DNA of 33,568 nucleotides from a virus: positions 1-33,568 of the IMG/VR virus record IMGVR_UViG_3300044610_000059; one strand, given 5' to 3'. Under the pieces are notes generated by a model. The model saw only the letters and a program-made list of their open reading frames with translations. It was not told the DNA's origin and made no database searches. The translations under genes were made by a program, and so were the position numbers. Shown piece after piece: positions 14,049 to 23,060 of this stretch; position 1 is the stretch's first letter, and every line of letters starts with the position of its first letter.

Positions 14049-15380
14049 ATGCCATTCAAATTTAATCCCTTTACTGGCAAGCTCGACAACGCGCCGGGCG
14101 CACCTGTCTTCAACGATTCCAAGTTTCGCGTATTCGACAACGGAGACGCTAGCAAAAAAGTTGCATTGGAGCTTTCTGGTGTAAGCCCTAGCACTACTCG
14201 CGTATTGGACATCCAAGATGTGGATGGCCCCGTGGCTATTGGCTACGGCCTAGCTAACCAGTATATCCGTGGAGACGCGACGATCTCCAACTTCCCTGTG
14301 GCTGCTGGTGGAGGAAGCTCGGTCAGTTACTACTTTAACGGGTCAGTGAGCCAAGGGACGATCTTGGGCAATCCTTACTACGAGATCAACAAGGTTCCAG
14401 CGGGTGCAGCACAAACCAACTTCCCGATTAACGCAGGAAGCACGACCGCCTACTTTATCACGGACGCGAATGATCCCGCGCTTCTTCTGATCCCACAAGG
14501 TAACTTTACCTTCCAACTTTATTGCTCCACAAGTAGCGGCAACCCGCAACTCGCGGTGGCACTCTACAAGTATGACGGAGCCGTCTTCACCCAAATCGGC
14601 GCAACAAGCCCAGCGGCGACGATCAGCAATACCACCTCAGACATCCACTTCCTCACAGTCGCAGTCCCCGCCTCTACTACATTGGCACTCACAGACCGAC
14701 TCGCAGTCCGCGTGATTGGTTCAAGCCTCGGCGGTCACACGATTACTCTGAATACGGAAGGCAACACGCAGAGCCAGATCATCACGACCTTCTCGACTGG
14801 ACTTGCCGCACTCAATGGTCTTTCTGACCAGATTCAGTTCTTCTCCACGGGAACCACAGGAACCGATTTTAACATAGTTAGCTCGGCGGCTACCCATAAT
14901 TTTAACATTCCAGTAGCCAGCGTGGCAAACACAGGAAAACTCTCTTCCGCAGACTGGACAACCTTTAACAATAAGGTCACATCTGTAAGCGGAACCGCGC
15001 CCATTGCATCTTCCGGAGGAACCACTCCGACAATTTCAATTCCACAAGCAACCGCACTTGCCAATGGATACCTTTCATCCACGGACTGGTCTACATTTAA
15101 TGGGAAGATTGGATCAGGACTCTACACTGCGACTACTGGGCTTACGATGAACACCGCACGCTTGCTCGGTCGATCCACGGCAGGAACAGGAGTTGCAGAA
15201 GAGATTTCAATTGGAACAGGATTGTCATTGTCTGCTGGCACTCTGTCTAATGCTGGCGTTTTAAGCGAAACAACTGGAATTACTGGAGCAGATAAAGTAA
15301 CAAATATTGTATCTCTCACGCAAGCGGAATATAACGCTATAACGCCAAATGCATCAACTCTTTACATTATAACAGACTAA
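14049..15380 (+). CDS. Tail fibre protein
   Basis: The 443-residue protein begins MPFKFNPFTGKLDN, a virion-attachment type N-terminus widespread in phage fibres. A beta-rich middle (about 85-260) is followed by fibre-stalk repeats: two copies of the LSSADWTTFNNK / LSSTDWSTFNGK motif (about 297 and 342) and LLGRSTAGTGVAEEIS, typical of trimeric fibre shafts. The C-terminus ends AITPNASTLYIITD. It would bind the host surface. It starts 1 nt after the previous stop and overlaps the next gene by TAATG. Confidence 0.85.
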   Translation: MPFKFNPFTGKLDNAPGAPVFNDSKFRVFDNGDASKKVALELSGVSPSTTRVLDIQDVDGPVAIGYGLANQYIRGDATISNFPVAAGGGSSVSYYFNGSVSQGTILGNPYYEINKVPAGAAQTNFPINAGSTTAYFITDANDPALLLIPQGNFTFQLYCSTSSGNPQLAVALYKYDGAVFTQIGATSPAATISNTTSDIHFLTVAVPASTTLALTDRLAVRVIGSSLGGHTITLNTEGNTQSQIITTFSTGLAALNGLSDQIQFFSTGTTGTDFNIVSSAATHNFNIPVASVANTGKLSSADWTTFNNKVTSVSGTAPIASSGGTTPTISIPQATALANGYLSSTDWSTFNGKIGSGLYTATTGLTMNTARLLGRSTAGTGVAEEISIGTGLSLSAGTLSNAGVLSETTGITGADKVTNIVSLTQAEYNAITPNASTLYIITD

Positions 15381-16510
15381 TGCCTACCACTACTGGAAAA
15401 ATCTACCTTGGCAGCACTCTTATCTCCAGTGGCGCATTCACTTCTGGGTGGGTTCGCCCAAGCGATTGGATTGCCATGCCAACAATTATCTCAACAGAAC
15501 AAAAAGTTGCCGCTCTTTTTCTTGTTGGGGATAATGACAGCAATTTTGTTGCGTTTCGTTTTTCTGGAAACCACACAGTCGATTGGGGTGATGGCAATAT
15601 TGAAAATGTTGTAAGCGGAGTTACGGCAGAGCATAACTATGTGTTTAGTAGCCTCTCCGCATCAACAGAGATCGGGCCGGTTGGTTCTAAAATGCGGCAG
15701 GCAATGATTGTGGTTACGCCTCAAGCAGGACAAAATCTAACATCTGTCTCATTTGATTTTAGGCATTCGTCACTCGGCACGACAACATACACTACTCCAA
15801 TCCTTGAAATTACATTATCCGCTCCGAATTGCACAACATTGGATATTGGAGGAACGACAGGAAATTTAAGACTGCTTGATCAATGCACTATCCTTTCACA
15901 TAATACGATTAGCGCATCTAATATGTTTAATGTGTGCGCCTCACTTCAGAGCATTCCCTTATTCGACACTTCTTATGTAACAAACATGACGAATATGTTT
16001 AATGGATGCGCCTCACTTCAGAGCGTTCCTTTATTCGACACTTCTTCGGCACAAAACATGACGAATATGTTTTCTGGATGCAGCACACTTCAGAGTATTC
16101 CGTTATTCAATACTTCTTCAGTAACAACCATGAACAATATGTTCAATGGTTGCAGTATACTTCAGAGCGTTCCTTTATTTAATACTTCGGCGGTAATAAA
16201 TATGGGAGGTATGTTTAATGGGTGTAGATCGCTTCAAAGTATTCCTAATTTTGATTGTTCAAGTGCAACAGCATCTTCGTCATTTGCAATAAATTGCAAC
16301 GGACTCAAGCGTTGTCAAGCAACAGGAATAAAAACAAATGTTTCATTTGCAAGCTGCTCTTTAAGCGCAACAAGCCTCAACGAAATTTACACTAACCTTG
16401 CCGATTTAACTGCGCTACCGACACAAACTATAACTGTCACTGGCAACTACGGTATAGCGACCGACAACCCTGCAATTGCAACAGCAAAAAATTGGACTGT
16501 TGTAGGATAA
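15380..16510 (+). CDS. BspA-like leucine-rich-repeat adhesin
   Basis: The 376-residue protein has an IYLGSTLI-type N-terminus, a PKD-like VDWGDG motif (about residues 72-77), then five tandem 24-residue repeats of the BspA/DUF285 type (MFNGCASLQSVPLFDTS) at about 182-301, and a C-terminal TALPTQTITVTGNYG domain. Such repeats form a beta-solenoid surface with exposed loops. They are best known from bacterial surface proteins, so a receptor-binding function is likely. TAATG coupling to the fibre gene suggests the two may form one complex. Confidence 0.8.
   Translation: MPTTTGKIYLGSTLISSGAFTSGWVRPSDWIAMPTIISTEQKVAALFLVGDNDSNFVAFRFSGNHTVDWGDGNIENVVSGVTAEHNYVFSSLSASTEIGPVGSKMRQAMIVVTPQAGQNLTSVSFDFRHSSLGTTTYTTPILEITLSAPNCTTLDIGGTTGNLRLLDQCTILSHNTISASNMFNVCASLQSIPLFDTSYVTNMTNMFNGCASLQSVPLFDTSSAQNMTNMFSGCSTLQSIPLFNTSSVTTMNNMFNGCSILQSVPLFNTSAVINMGGMFNGCRSLQSIPNFDCSSATASSSFAINCNGLKRCQATGIKTNVSFASCSLSATSLNEIYTNLADLTALPTQTITVTGNYGIATDNPAIATAKNWTVVG
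15923..16282 (+). repeat. Five tandem 72-bp units encoding leucine-rich repeats
   Basis: Units begin at 15923, 15995, 16067, 16139 and 16211, each starting ATGTTTAATG or close. DNA similarity is high between adjacent units, falling in the fifth, which suggests recent expansion. Confidence 0.8.
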
Positions 16511-16516
16511 TTTTTT

Positions 16517-16702
16517 ATGGAAGACACATCTGGATTTTACAAAGAAGAAAATGGCGAGTTGATTTATGGGCCAAATTTTGTGCTTAATAAAAATTATGAA
16601 CTCCGCAAAGAAACGCACGAACAGCATACATATCCCGTCGATGGATGGTATTGGTTTGATTCTGAAACTGAAGCAAAACTATCTTTAATTAACGCACAAT
16701 GA
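16517..16702 (+). CDS. Small protein at head of lysis block, function unknown
   Basis: This 61-residue acidic protein (MEDTSGFYKEENGELIYGPN) has an aromatic-rich C-terminal segment (DGWYWFDSETEAKLSL). The pattern of a short phage fibre-tip or assembly segment (WYWFDSETEA) is common in phage proteins that sit after fibre genes. It overlaps the next gene by ATGA, opening a chain of coupled genes. Confidence 0.6.
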   Translation: MEDTSGFYKEENGELIYGPNFVLNKNYELRKETHEQHTYPVDGWYWFDSETEAKLSLINAQ

Positions 16703-16875
16703 ACGACAACGCAACATTTACAGGAATCATTGGAACAACAACCAGTTTTACTGGGTTCATGGTTTCTATGATGCCACACATTGAAACAGGATTGCGCCTT
16801 GGTGGATTATTTGTTTCGTTGGTTGCGGGAATCTTAACCATCGTTTATATGTTCAACAAAATCCGCAAACAATGA
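16699..16875 (+). CDS. Small membrane protein, holin-like
   Basis: The 58-residue protein has one clear transmembrane segment (GGLFVSLVAGILTIVYMF, about 35-52) and a weaker N-terminal hydrophobic segment (IIGTTTSFTGFMVSMM, about 10-25), then a basic end NKIRKQ. Size and layout match small holins. It overlaps both neighbours by ATGA. A second holin-like gene follows, so the roles of the two could be holin and antiholin. Confidence 0.6.
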   Translation: MNDNATFTGIIGTTTSFTGFMVSMMPHIETGLRLGGLFVSLVAGILTIVYMFNKIRKQ

Positions 16876-17030
16876 ACCCTAAACAAATCGCACTTGGACT
16901 TATATTGATTTCGCTGGCATTTCTTGCAATGGCATTCTTGACTGGTTGCACAACACTTGGAATTTCGTTAGATACAGATTACGGCAGGCTCACATATGAA
17001 CTGCCCGAACCGAAAGGAACAAAAAAATGA
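16872..17030 (+). CDS. Small lipoprotein, possible spanin-like
   Basis: The 52-residue protein has a hydrophobic signal sequence and a lipobox FLTGC (Cys26), then a 26-residue mature part (TTLGISLDTDYGRLTYE) rich in polar residues. Small lipoproteins in lysis cassettes can be outer-membrane spanins, which need an inner-membrane partner; this one is short for that role and the partner is not obvious. ATGA overlap on both sides. Confidence 0.6.
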   Translation: MNPKQIALGLILISLAFLAMAFLTGCTTLGISLDTDYGRLTYELPEPKGTKK

Positions 17031-17200
17031 AAATCGTAAATATACTATTGGAACGCTTGTCAGAAAACAGCACATGGCGCGGATTGATTCTGATCGCTAC
17101 GGCAATCGGAGTTAAACTTGAGCCAGAACTTCAAGAGTCCATCATCGTCGCGGGACTCAGCCTCGTAGGACTCATCAACGTTATCCGCAAAGGAAAATGA
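17027..17200 (+). CDS. Holin
   Basis: The 57-residue protein (MKIVNILLERLSENSTWRGL) has two hydrophobic segments, GLILIATAIGV (about 19-29) and IIVAGLSLVGLINVI (about 39-53), and a basic end RKGK. The STWRG-hydrophobic-GV-x-PE-hydrophobic-AG-x-x-x-VGLI pattern is the common phage holin type. It would permeabilise the inner membrane and release the endolysin encoded next, with which it shares an ATGA overlap. Confidence 0.75.
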   Translation: MKIVNILLERLSENSTWRGLILIATAIGVKLEPELQESIIVAGLSLVGLINVIRKGK

Positions 17201-17736
17201 TTCCCCACTCCAGACCACAGCAGGCCAAGGAAAAGACACTCGCAATGGTAATCAAAGCGGGTATCGAAGACTTGGTTTGCTTGGTTGGGATTCGTGGATA
17301 CTACTCCGAAACATTTCCTCCATCAGGCAACCAAAGAGGCATCTACGATGATGCGATTATTTTGATTTCACCCAGTGTCCATGCCACATTTAATGCGAAC
17401 ACTGATCCATCAATTTTCAGGAAAGGTATCGCGGTTCTTAAAACGGGTGTCCATCGCTTTCGTAAAGGCAATCATGGTATCTCTAAACCCGGAGGCGGCT
17501 ATCCAGCGTTGCGACCTGCTAACGCCAAAGAGGAGTTGCCTGTTACGAGAGATGGTATTGGAGACGATATGGGTATCGCTATCAACATTCATAAGGGCGG
17601 TTACAAATCGACCTCATCAGCAGGATGCCAAACAATCTACCCCGCTCAATGGGATGGGTTTATCAACCTCGTCTATTCAGAAATGAACCGATACAATCAG
17701 AAGACGATTCCATATCTTTTAGTGGAAAACGCTTGA
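17197..17736 (+). CDS. Endolysin-like protein with L,D-transpeptidase-type motif
   Basis: The 179-residue protein contains INIHKGG with His132, then SSAGCQT with Cys144 and following QW-x-x-F, near the C-terminus. The H...(S/T)-x-G-C arrangement is that of the YkuD fold, and similar phage proteins carry the same SSxGCQT signature. It would act on peptidoglycan cross-bridges, probably as an endopeptidase-like lysin. It has no signal peptide, so it depends on the holin just upstream. It closes the ATGA-coupled lysis chain. Confidence 0.75.
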   Translation: MIPHSRPQQAKEKTLAMVIKAGIEDLVCLVGIRGYYSETFPPSGNQRGIYDDAIILISPSVHATFNANTDPSIFRKGIAVLKTGVHRFRKGNHGISKPGGGYPALRPANAKEELPVTRDGIGDDMGIAINIHKGGYKSTSSAGCQTIYPAQWDGFINLVYSEMNRYNQKTIPYLLVENA

Positions 17737-17749
17737 ATTAGATACTCAA

Positions 17750-17765
17750 TTATCGTAAACGATAA
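17750..17765 (+). repeat. Palindrome TTATCG-N4-CGATAA before first collagen-like gene
   Basis: TTATCGTAAACGATAA ends 5 nt before ATG 17771. No Shine-Dalgarno is present. Confidence 0.9.
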
Positions 17766-17770
17766 TCAAT

Positions 17771-19459
<1,689 letters not shown>

Positions 19460-19496
19460 TTCTTTAAAAAAATGCTTGCAATGAAAACAATCAACC

Positions 19497-19512
19497 TTAT
19501 CGTAAACGATAA
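19497..19512 (+). repeat. Palindrome TTATCG-N4-CGATAA before second collagen-like gene
   Basis: TTATCGTAAACGATAA ends 6 nt before ATG 19519, identical to the copy upstream of the first collagen-like gene. The 40-nt gap before it contains no other recognisable element. Confidence 0.9.
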
Positions 19513-19518
19513 TCAACT

Positions 19519-20157
19519 ATGAGTTGCGGAAATTCCAGAAGTTCTAAATGCAATCCATGCGGCCCAAGTGAGGCGGCAATGAACTCGATTGCAGATCGTG
19601 CAGCTTATTACGCTCGTATAGCTATAGTTGCTTCAGAGACTGGTGGCGGTATCCGTTGGGGATACATTGGGGATGGGACTGAAGTTACCTTCAATATTGA
19701 TGGAGCCGCGACAACCAATAGCGCATCATTCCTTGTAACGATTGATGGAGTAGTCCAAGACCCATTGGATTACACAATCACCCAAGGATACCCATATACC
19801 ATCACAATGAACAATCCAGTCCCATCTGGTGATGAGATTGTTATTGTATCATTGAATGGTAAGACTGGCGCGACTGGCCCCGGAGCAGGCGCAACTGGCC
19901 CAATGGGGCCAACTGGTGCAACTGGCCTTACGGGTGCAACAGGGCCGGGTGCTGGTGCTACTGGATCAACTGGAGCTACTGGCCCCGGAGCTATTGGGGG
20001 ATCGGGAACAAATGAAGTATTTTTCTTGAATGACCAATCGGTGACTGCCAGCTACTCAATTCCATCAACAAAAAACGCAATGACTGCTGGGCCAATTACA
20101 ATTGACGCAGGGGTTGTCGTAACAGTCCCAAGCGGATCAACATGGACAGTAGTATAA
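19519..20157 (+). CDS. Short collagen-like fibre protein
   Basis: The 212-residue protein has a Cys-rich start (MSCGNSRSSKCNPCGPSEAA), a helix with ADRAAYYARIAIVASE, a beta domain (about 45-112, IDGVVQDPLDYTITQG; a fold I recall from phage fibre shoulders), a short collagen stretch (about 113-162) and the same C-terminal cap as the longer collagen-like protein. The two probably are alternative or stacked fibre components. Translated from a palindrome leader. Confidence 0.85.
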   Translation: MSCGNSRSSKCNPCGPSEAAMNSIADRAAYYARIAIVASETGGGIRWGYIGDGTEVTFNIDGAATTNSASFLVTIDGVVQDPLDYTITQGYPYTITMNNPVPSGDEIVIVSLNGKTGATGPGAGATGPMGPTGATGLTGATGPGAGATGSTGATGPGAIGGSGTNEVFFLNDQSVTASYSIPSTKNAMTAGPITIDAGVVVTVPSGSTWTVV

Positions 20158-20169
20158 AGGATTAAAATT

Positions 20170-20754
20170 ATGCCAATCACACTTAACGGAACAACAGGAG
20201 TAGTAACGCCGGGAGCAACCATTGGATCAATCAATGGCATCTTGAAATCATCTTCTGGAGTAGTATCGCAAGCAAGTGTTGGGACTGATTATTCGCAACT
20301 AACTCTCGCAACTGCACAAACTGCATCTGGAACTGCTGTTGACTTTACTGCTATTCCAAGTTGGGTAAAGCGTATTACTGTGATGTTGAATAATGTCAGC
20401 ACAAATGGGTCAAGTAATATAATTATTCAAATTGGCTCAACAACATTTCTAACTTCTGGATATTCTGGCGGTGCAAGCAATCAAGCTGGCGTGATTGTAT
20501 CTAACTCAACAGGATTTGGAATTGTAGTATCTACAGCTACTCCAAGTGATAATAATCACGGAACAGCAATACTGGGAATTTTTTCTGGCAATACATGGTC
20601 TGAATATTCCAATGTTGTTTCAACTGCACAAGGGCGTGCATGGTATGGGGCAGGAACAGCTTCGCTCTCTGGATCACTTGACCGAGTTCGCATCACAACA
20701 GTTAACGGCACAGACACATTTGACGCTGGAACAATTAACATTTCTTACGAATAA
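20170..20754 (+). CDS. Fibre/receptor-binding protein
   Basis: The 194-residue protein has an N-terminal MPITLNGTTGVVTPG segment followed by a shaft repeat (GILKSSSGVVSQASVGTDY) and a globular beta domain starting TASGTAVDFTAIPSWVKRIT. The latter is a common C-terminal domain of phage tail fibres and probably carries the receptor-binding surface. AAAGGA 9 nt before the ATG could be a ribosome-binding site. Confidence 0.75.
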   Translation: MPITLNGTTGVVTPGATIGSINGILKSSSGVVSQASVGTDYSQLTLATAQTASGTAVDFTAIPSWVKRITVMLNNVSTNGSSNIIIQIGSTTFLTSGYSGGASNQAGVIVSNSTGFGIVVSTATPSDNNHGTAILGIFSGNTWSEYSNVVSTAQGRAWYGAGTASLSGSLDRVRITTVNGTDTFDAGTINISYE

Positions 20755-20755
20755 T

Positions 20756-21289
20756 ATGGCAACATCACTCTCATTAGAAAACGACTCCAGCTCCGATACA
20801 GGCTATATCAAGGTCAATGGCACTACTGCCGCTACTCTGACTACGAGTGGCATTACAGGAAACTTGACTGGGAATGCTACTACAGCAACTACTGCCACGA
20901 AGCTATCTACTGCATCTGGTTCTGCTCCATCTTACGCTTGCCGAGCATGGGTGAACTTTGATGGAACACGCGATACTACTGGAGCAGCAAGCACAGCAAA
21001 TACAAATCGTCTAATTCGCTCAAGTGGGAATGTAACAAGTGTTCTTCGTAATGGAACTGGTGATTACACGATTACATTTACTACACCGATGAGTGATGCG
21101 AATTATTCGGTTTCTCTAACAACATTAAGTCTATCCTCAACAGATTGTGCAAGGATGGTTGTTGTTAAGGGAGTAGCAACTACAGGGCCATCCAACAAAA
21201 CAACTTCTGCTATATCAATCATTTCTGGAAGCACTTCTGGTGCTTTGACGGATCTTGCAGACATTAACTGCACAATCTTCGGAAACTAA
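20756..21289 (+). CDS. Fibre protein with AWVNFDGT C-terminal module
   Basis: The 177-residue protein starts at ATG 20756, 1 nt after the preceding stop. The N-terminal part is a fibre-shaft type (ATLTTSGITGNLTGNATTAT, LSTASG). The C-terminal part (about 60-170) has CRAWVNFDGT, IRSSGNVTSVLRNGTGDYT and TPMSDANYSV, a known terminal domain of phage fibres. The next gene repeats this domain. Confidence 0.75.
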   Translation: MATSLSLENDSSSDTGYIKVNGTTAATLTTSGITGNLTGNATTATTATKLSTASGSAPSYACRAWVNFDGTRDTTGAASTANTNRLIRSSGNVTSVLRNGTGDYTITFTTPMSDANYSVSLTTLSLSSTDCARMVVVKGVATTGPSNKTTSAISIISGSTSGALTDLADINCTIFGN

Positions 21290-21293
21290 TTTT

Positions 21294-21776
21294 ATGCCAA
21301 CAACAATCGACTCCGCAGGAATTACTTTTAACGACACAACTTCGCTGACGAGTGCGAATATCGGAACCGCACAACTTGTTAATGGTTCAGTCATCGCATC
21401 TAAACTTGGCACTACCGAGCAGAAGCAAATTTGCAAAGCATGGGTGAATTTTGATGGGACTAATGCTTTTAGTCCAAATCCAAGCACGACTGCGATCCGC
21501 TCAAGCTACAATGTTTCCAGCGTTACGAAGAACGGAACTGGTGATTATACTGTGAATTTTACAACGCCTATGGCAGATGCGAATTATAATGTTTCTGGTT
21601 CTGTTGTTTCTTCCGACGGCACTACACGAAGAGGTATGATTTTGGATCTCAACAGTTTGAATAATACATCTACTCCATTATTGACAACATCCGCTAGAAT
21701 TAGAACAATTTATGTAAATTCTGATCCTCAGCCGGGAGATACCACAATAGTTACATTGTCGATCTTCGGAAACTAA
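21294..21776 (+). CDS. Fibre protein, paralogue of the gene before
   Basis: The 160-residue protein starts at ATG 21294. Its N-terminus (IDSAGITFNDTTSLTSANIG) is unlike the previous gene, but the C-terminal module with CKAWVNFDGT, IRSSYNVSSVTKNGTGDYT and TPMADANYNV is the same and is about the same length. Both proteins end in FGN. The pair looks like a domain duplication with exchanged shafts. Confidence 0.75.
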   Translation: MPTTIDSAGITFNDTTSLTSANIGTAQLVNGSVIASKLGTTEQKQICKAWVNFDGTNAFSPNPSTTAIRSSYNVSSVTKNGTGDYTVNFTTPMADANYNVSGSVVSSDGTTRRGMILDLNSLNNTSTPLLTTSARIRTIYVNSDPQPGDTTIVTLSIFGN

Positions 21777-21780
21777 TTTT

Positions 21781-22185
21781 ATGTTTATCACCTATCCACA
21801 ACCCAACGGCCAAGTAGCAGTAGTCATCCCTACTGGAGATGTTAATGATGCAATCAAAGATGTTCCGGCAGGAGTAGAATACAAGATCGTTGAGTCAGTT
21901 GACATTGATAACGACTACTTCAACGCATACGAGTTTGATGCTGAACTTGGCGCAAAGGTAAACATTGACAAGGCGAAAGCTATTCATCTTGATAAATTCC
22001 GTGCTGCTCGCGTTCCCAAACTTGCCAAGCTCGACATTGACTTTATGAAGGCAGTTGAGGCTAACGACGAAGAGAAGAAAGCTGAAATCATTGCTGCCAA
22101 ACAAGAACTCCGCGATGTTACCCTGACTCCACTTCCAGATGATCTCGCTGGCATTAAAGCAACTTGGCCTGATATTCTAAACTAA
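21781..22185 (+). CDS. Possible fibre assembly/chaperone-like protein
   Basis: The 134-residue protein has a small beta N-terminus (MFITYPQPNGQVAVVIPTG) and a helical C-terminal half rich in Lys, Ala and Glu (IDKAKAIHLDKFRAARVPKLA, EANDEEKKAEIIAAKQELRD). I know similar small proteins beside phage fibre genes, where the helices may help fibre folding or form a virion part. Function is inferred from context. Confidence 0.55.
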   Translation: MFITYPQPNGQVAVVIPTGDVNDAIKDVPAGVEYKIVESVDIDNDYFNAYEFDAELGAKVNIDKAKAIHLDKFRAARVPKLAKLDIDFMKAVEANDEEKKAEIIAAKQELRDVTLTPLPDDLAGIKATWPDILN

Positions 22186-22190
22186 ATATT

Positions 22191-23060
22191 ATGACTCCAT
22201 GCACTCCAGCACCTCCATGCGACTTGGAATATCCATTGTTCTGCGAACCCCGTGAGATTACGGCAATCGCTAAAAGGTTAGTTGTAGAAGATTCGTCTGC
22301 TTGTGATAAGACGCTTCAGACTCCACCATCTGGACAGGTTCTTATCTCTAACACAAACGGAACCATATCGTGGACTAATGGAGCAAGTAATACTGTTCTT
22401 CGGAAAACCTCAACTGGAAGTGTTGAGTTTGCTACACTGAATAGTCTTTTTCAATCTGCACCAATTGATCTTGGTGGTCAGTCATTGACTACTACTGGAG
22501 CGATAAATGCAGGAAGTGTAACTGCTACAGGTGTAGTAACAGCAGCAAGCGTGTCTTTGGCCGCGAATCCAACTACAAATCTTCAAGCTACAACCAAGCA
22601 GTATGTTGATACCGCTGATGCTCTCAAGCTCAATAAGGCTGGAGATACGATGACTGGTGCGCTTATTGTGAACAGCACGATAGCATCAAACAACACGATC
22701 CTTGCTAATGGCAACTCATCCAAGATTGGATATGATACTGGTGCTGGTGGATCGGTTACTCAAGGTGCAGGCGCAAAAACAAATTCTGTTACACTCAATC
22801 GTCCTACTGGAATTATCGTTACCGATAGCGCGGCATTGGCAGCAAATACTTCTGTTACATTCAACTTGAGCAATTCGGTTATTGACGCTACAGACATCGT
22901 GTTGGTAAGTCACATCTCCGGCGGAACACTTGGTTCATACAACTTTGCAGTAGCCCCAGCGACAGGCAATGCCAATGTTACAATCCGTAACATTACCGCA
23001 GGATCATTATCTGAAGCTCTTAGTCTGCGATTCATTGTAATCAAGAGTGTCAACGCATAA
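22191..23060 (+). CDS. Tail fibre protein
   Basis: The 289-residue protein has a Cys/Pro-rich start, a shaft motif ATTKQYVDTADALKLNKAGDTMTGALI (about 134-160; the common fibre repeat is Q-Y-V-D...L-x-K-x-G-D-x-M-x-G) and a C-terminal module starting YDTGAGGSVTQGAGAK (about 183-285), which is found at the end of many phage fibres. It overlaps the next gene by TAATG. A near-palindrome (TTATCGTTACCGATAG) is inside it. Confidence 0.85.
   Translation: MTPCTPAPPCDLEYPLFCEPREITAIAKRLVVEDSSACDKTLQTPPSGQVLISNTNGTISWTNGASNTVLRKTSTGSVEFATLNSLFQSAPIDLGGQSLTTTGAINAGSVTATGVVTAASVSLAANPTTNLQATTKQYVDTADALKLNKAGDTMTGALIVNSTIASNNTILANGNSSKIGYDTGAGGSVTQGAGAKTNSVTLNRPTGIIVTDSAALAANTSVTFNLSNSVIDATDIVLVSHISGGTLGSYNFAVAPATGNANVTIRNITAGSLSEALSLRFIVIKSVNA

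Noticed and set aside
15923-16282. Regular 72-bp repeats considered as CRISPR-like array
   Set aside because: The repeats are in frame, coding for leucine-rich repeats, with no unique spacers.
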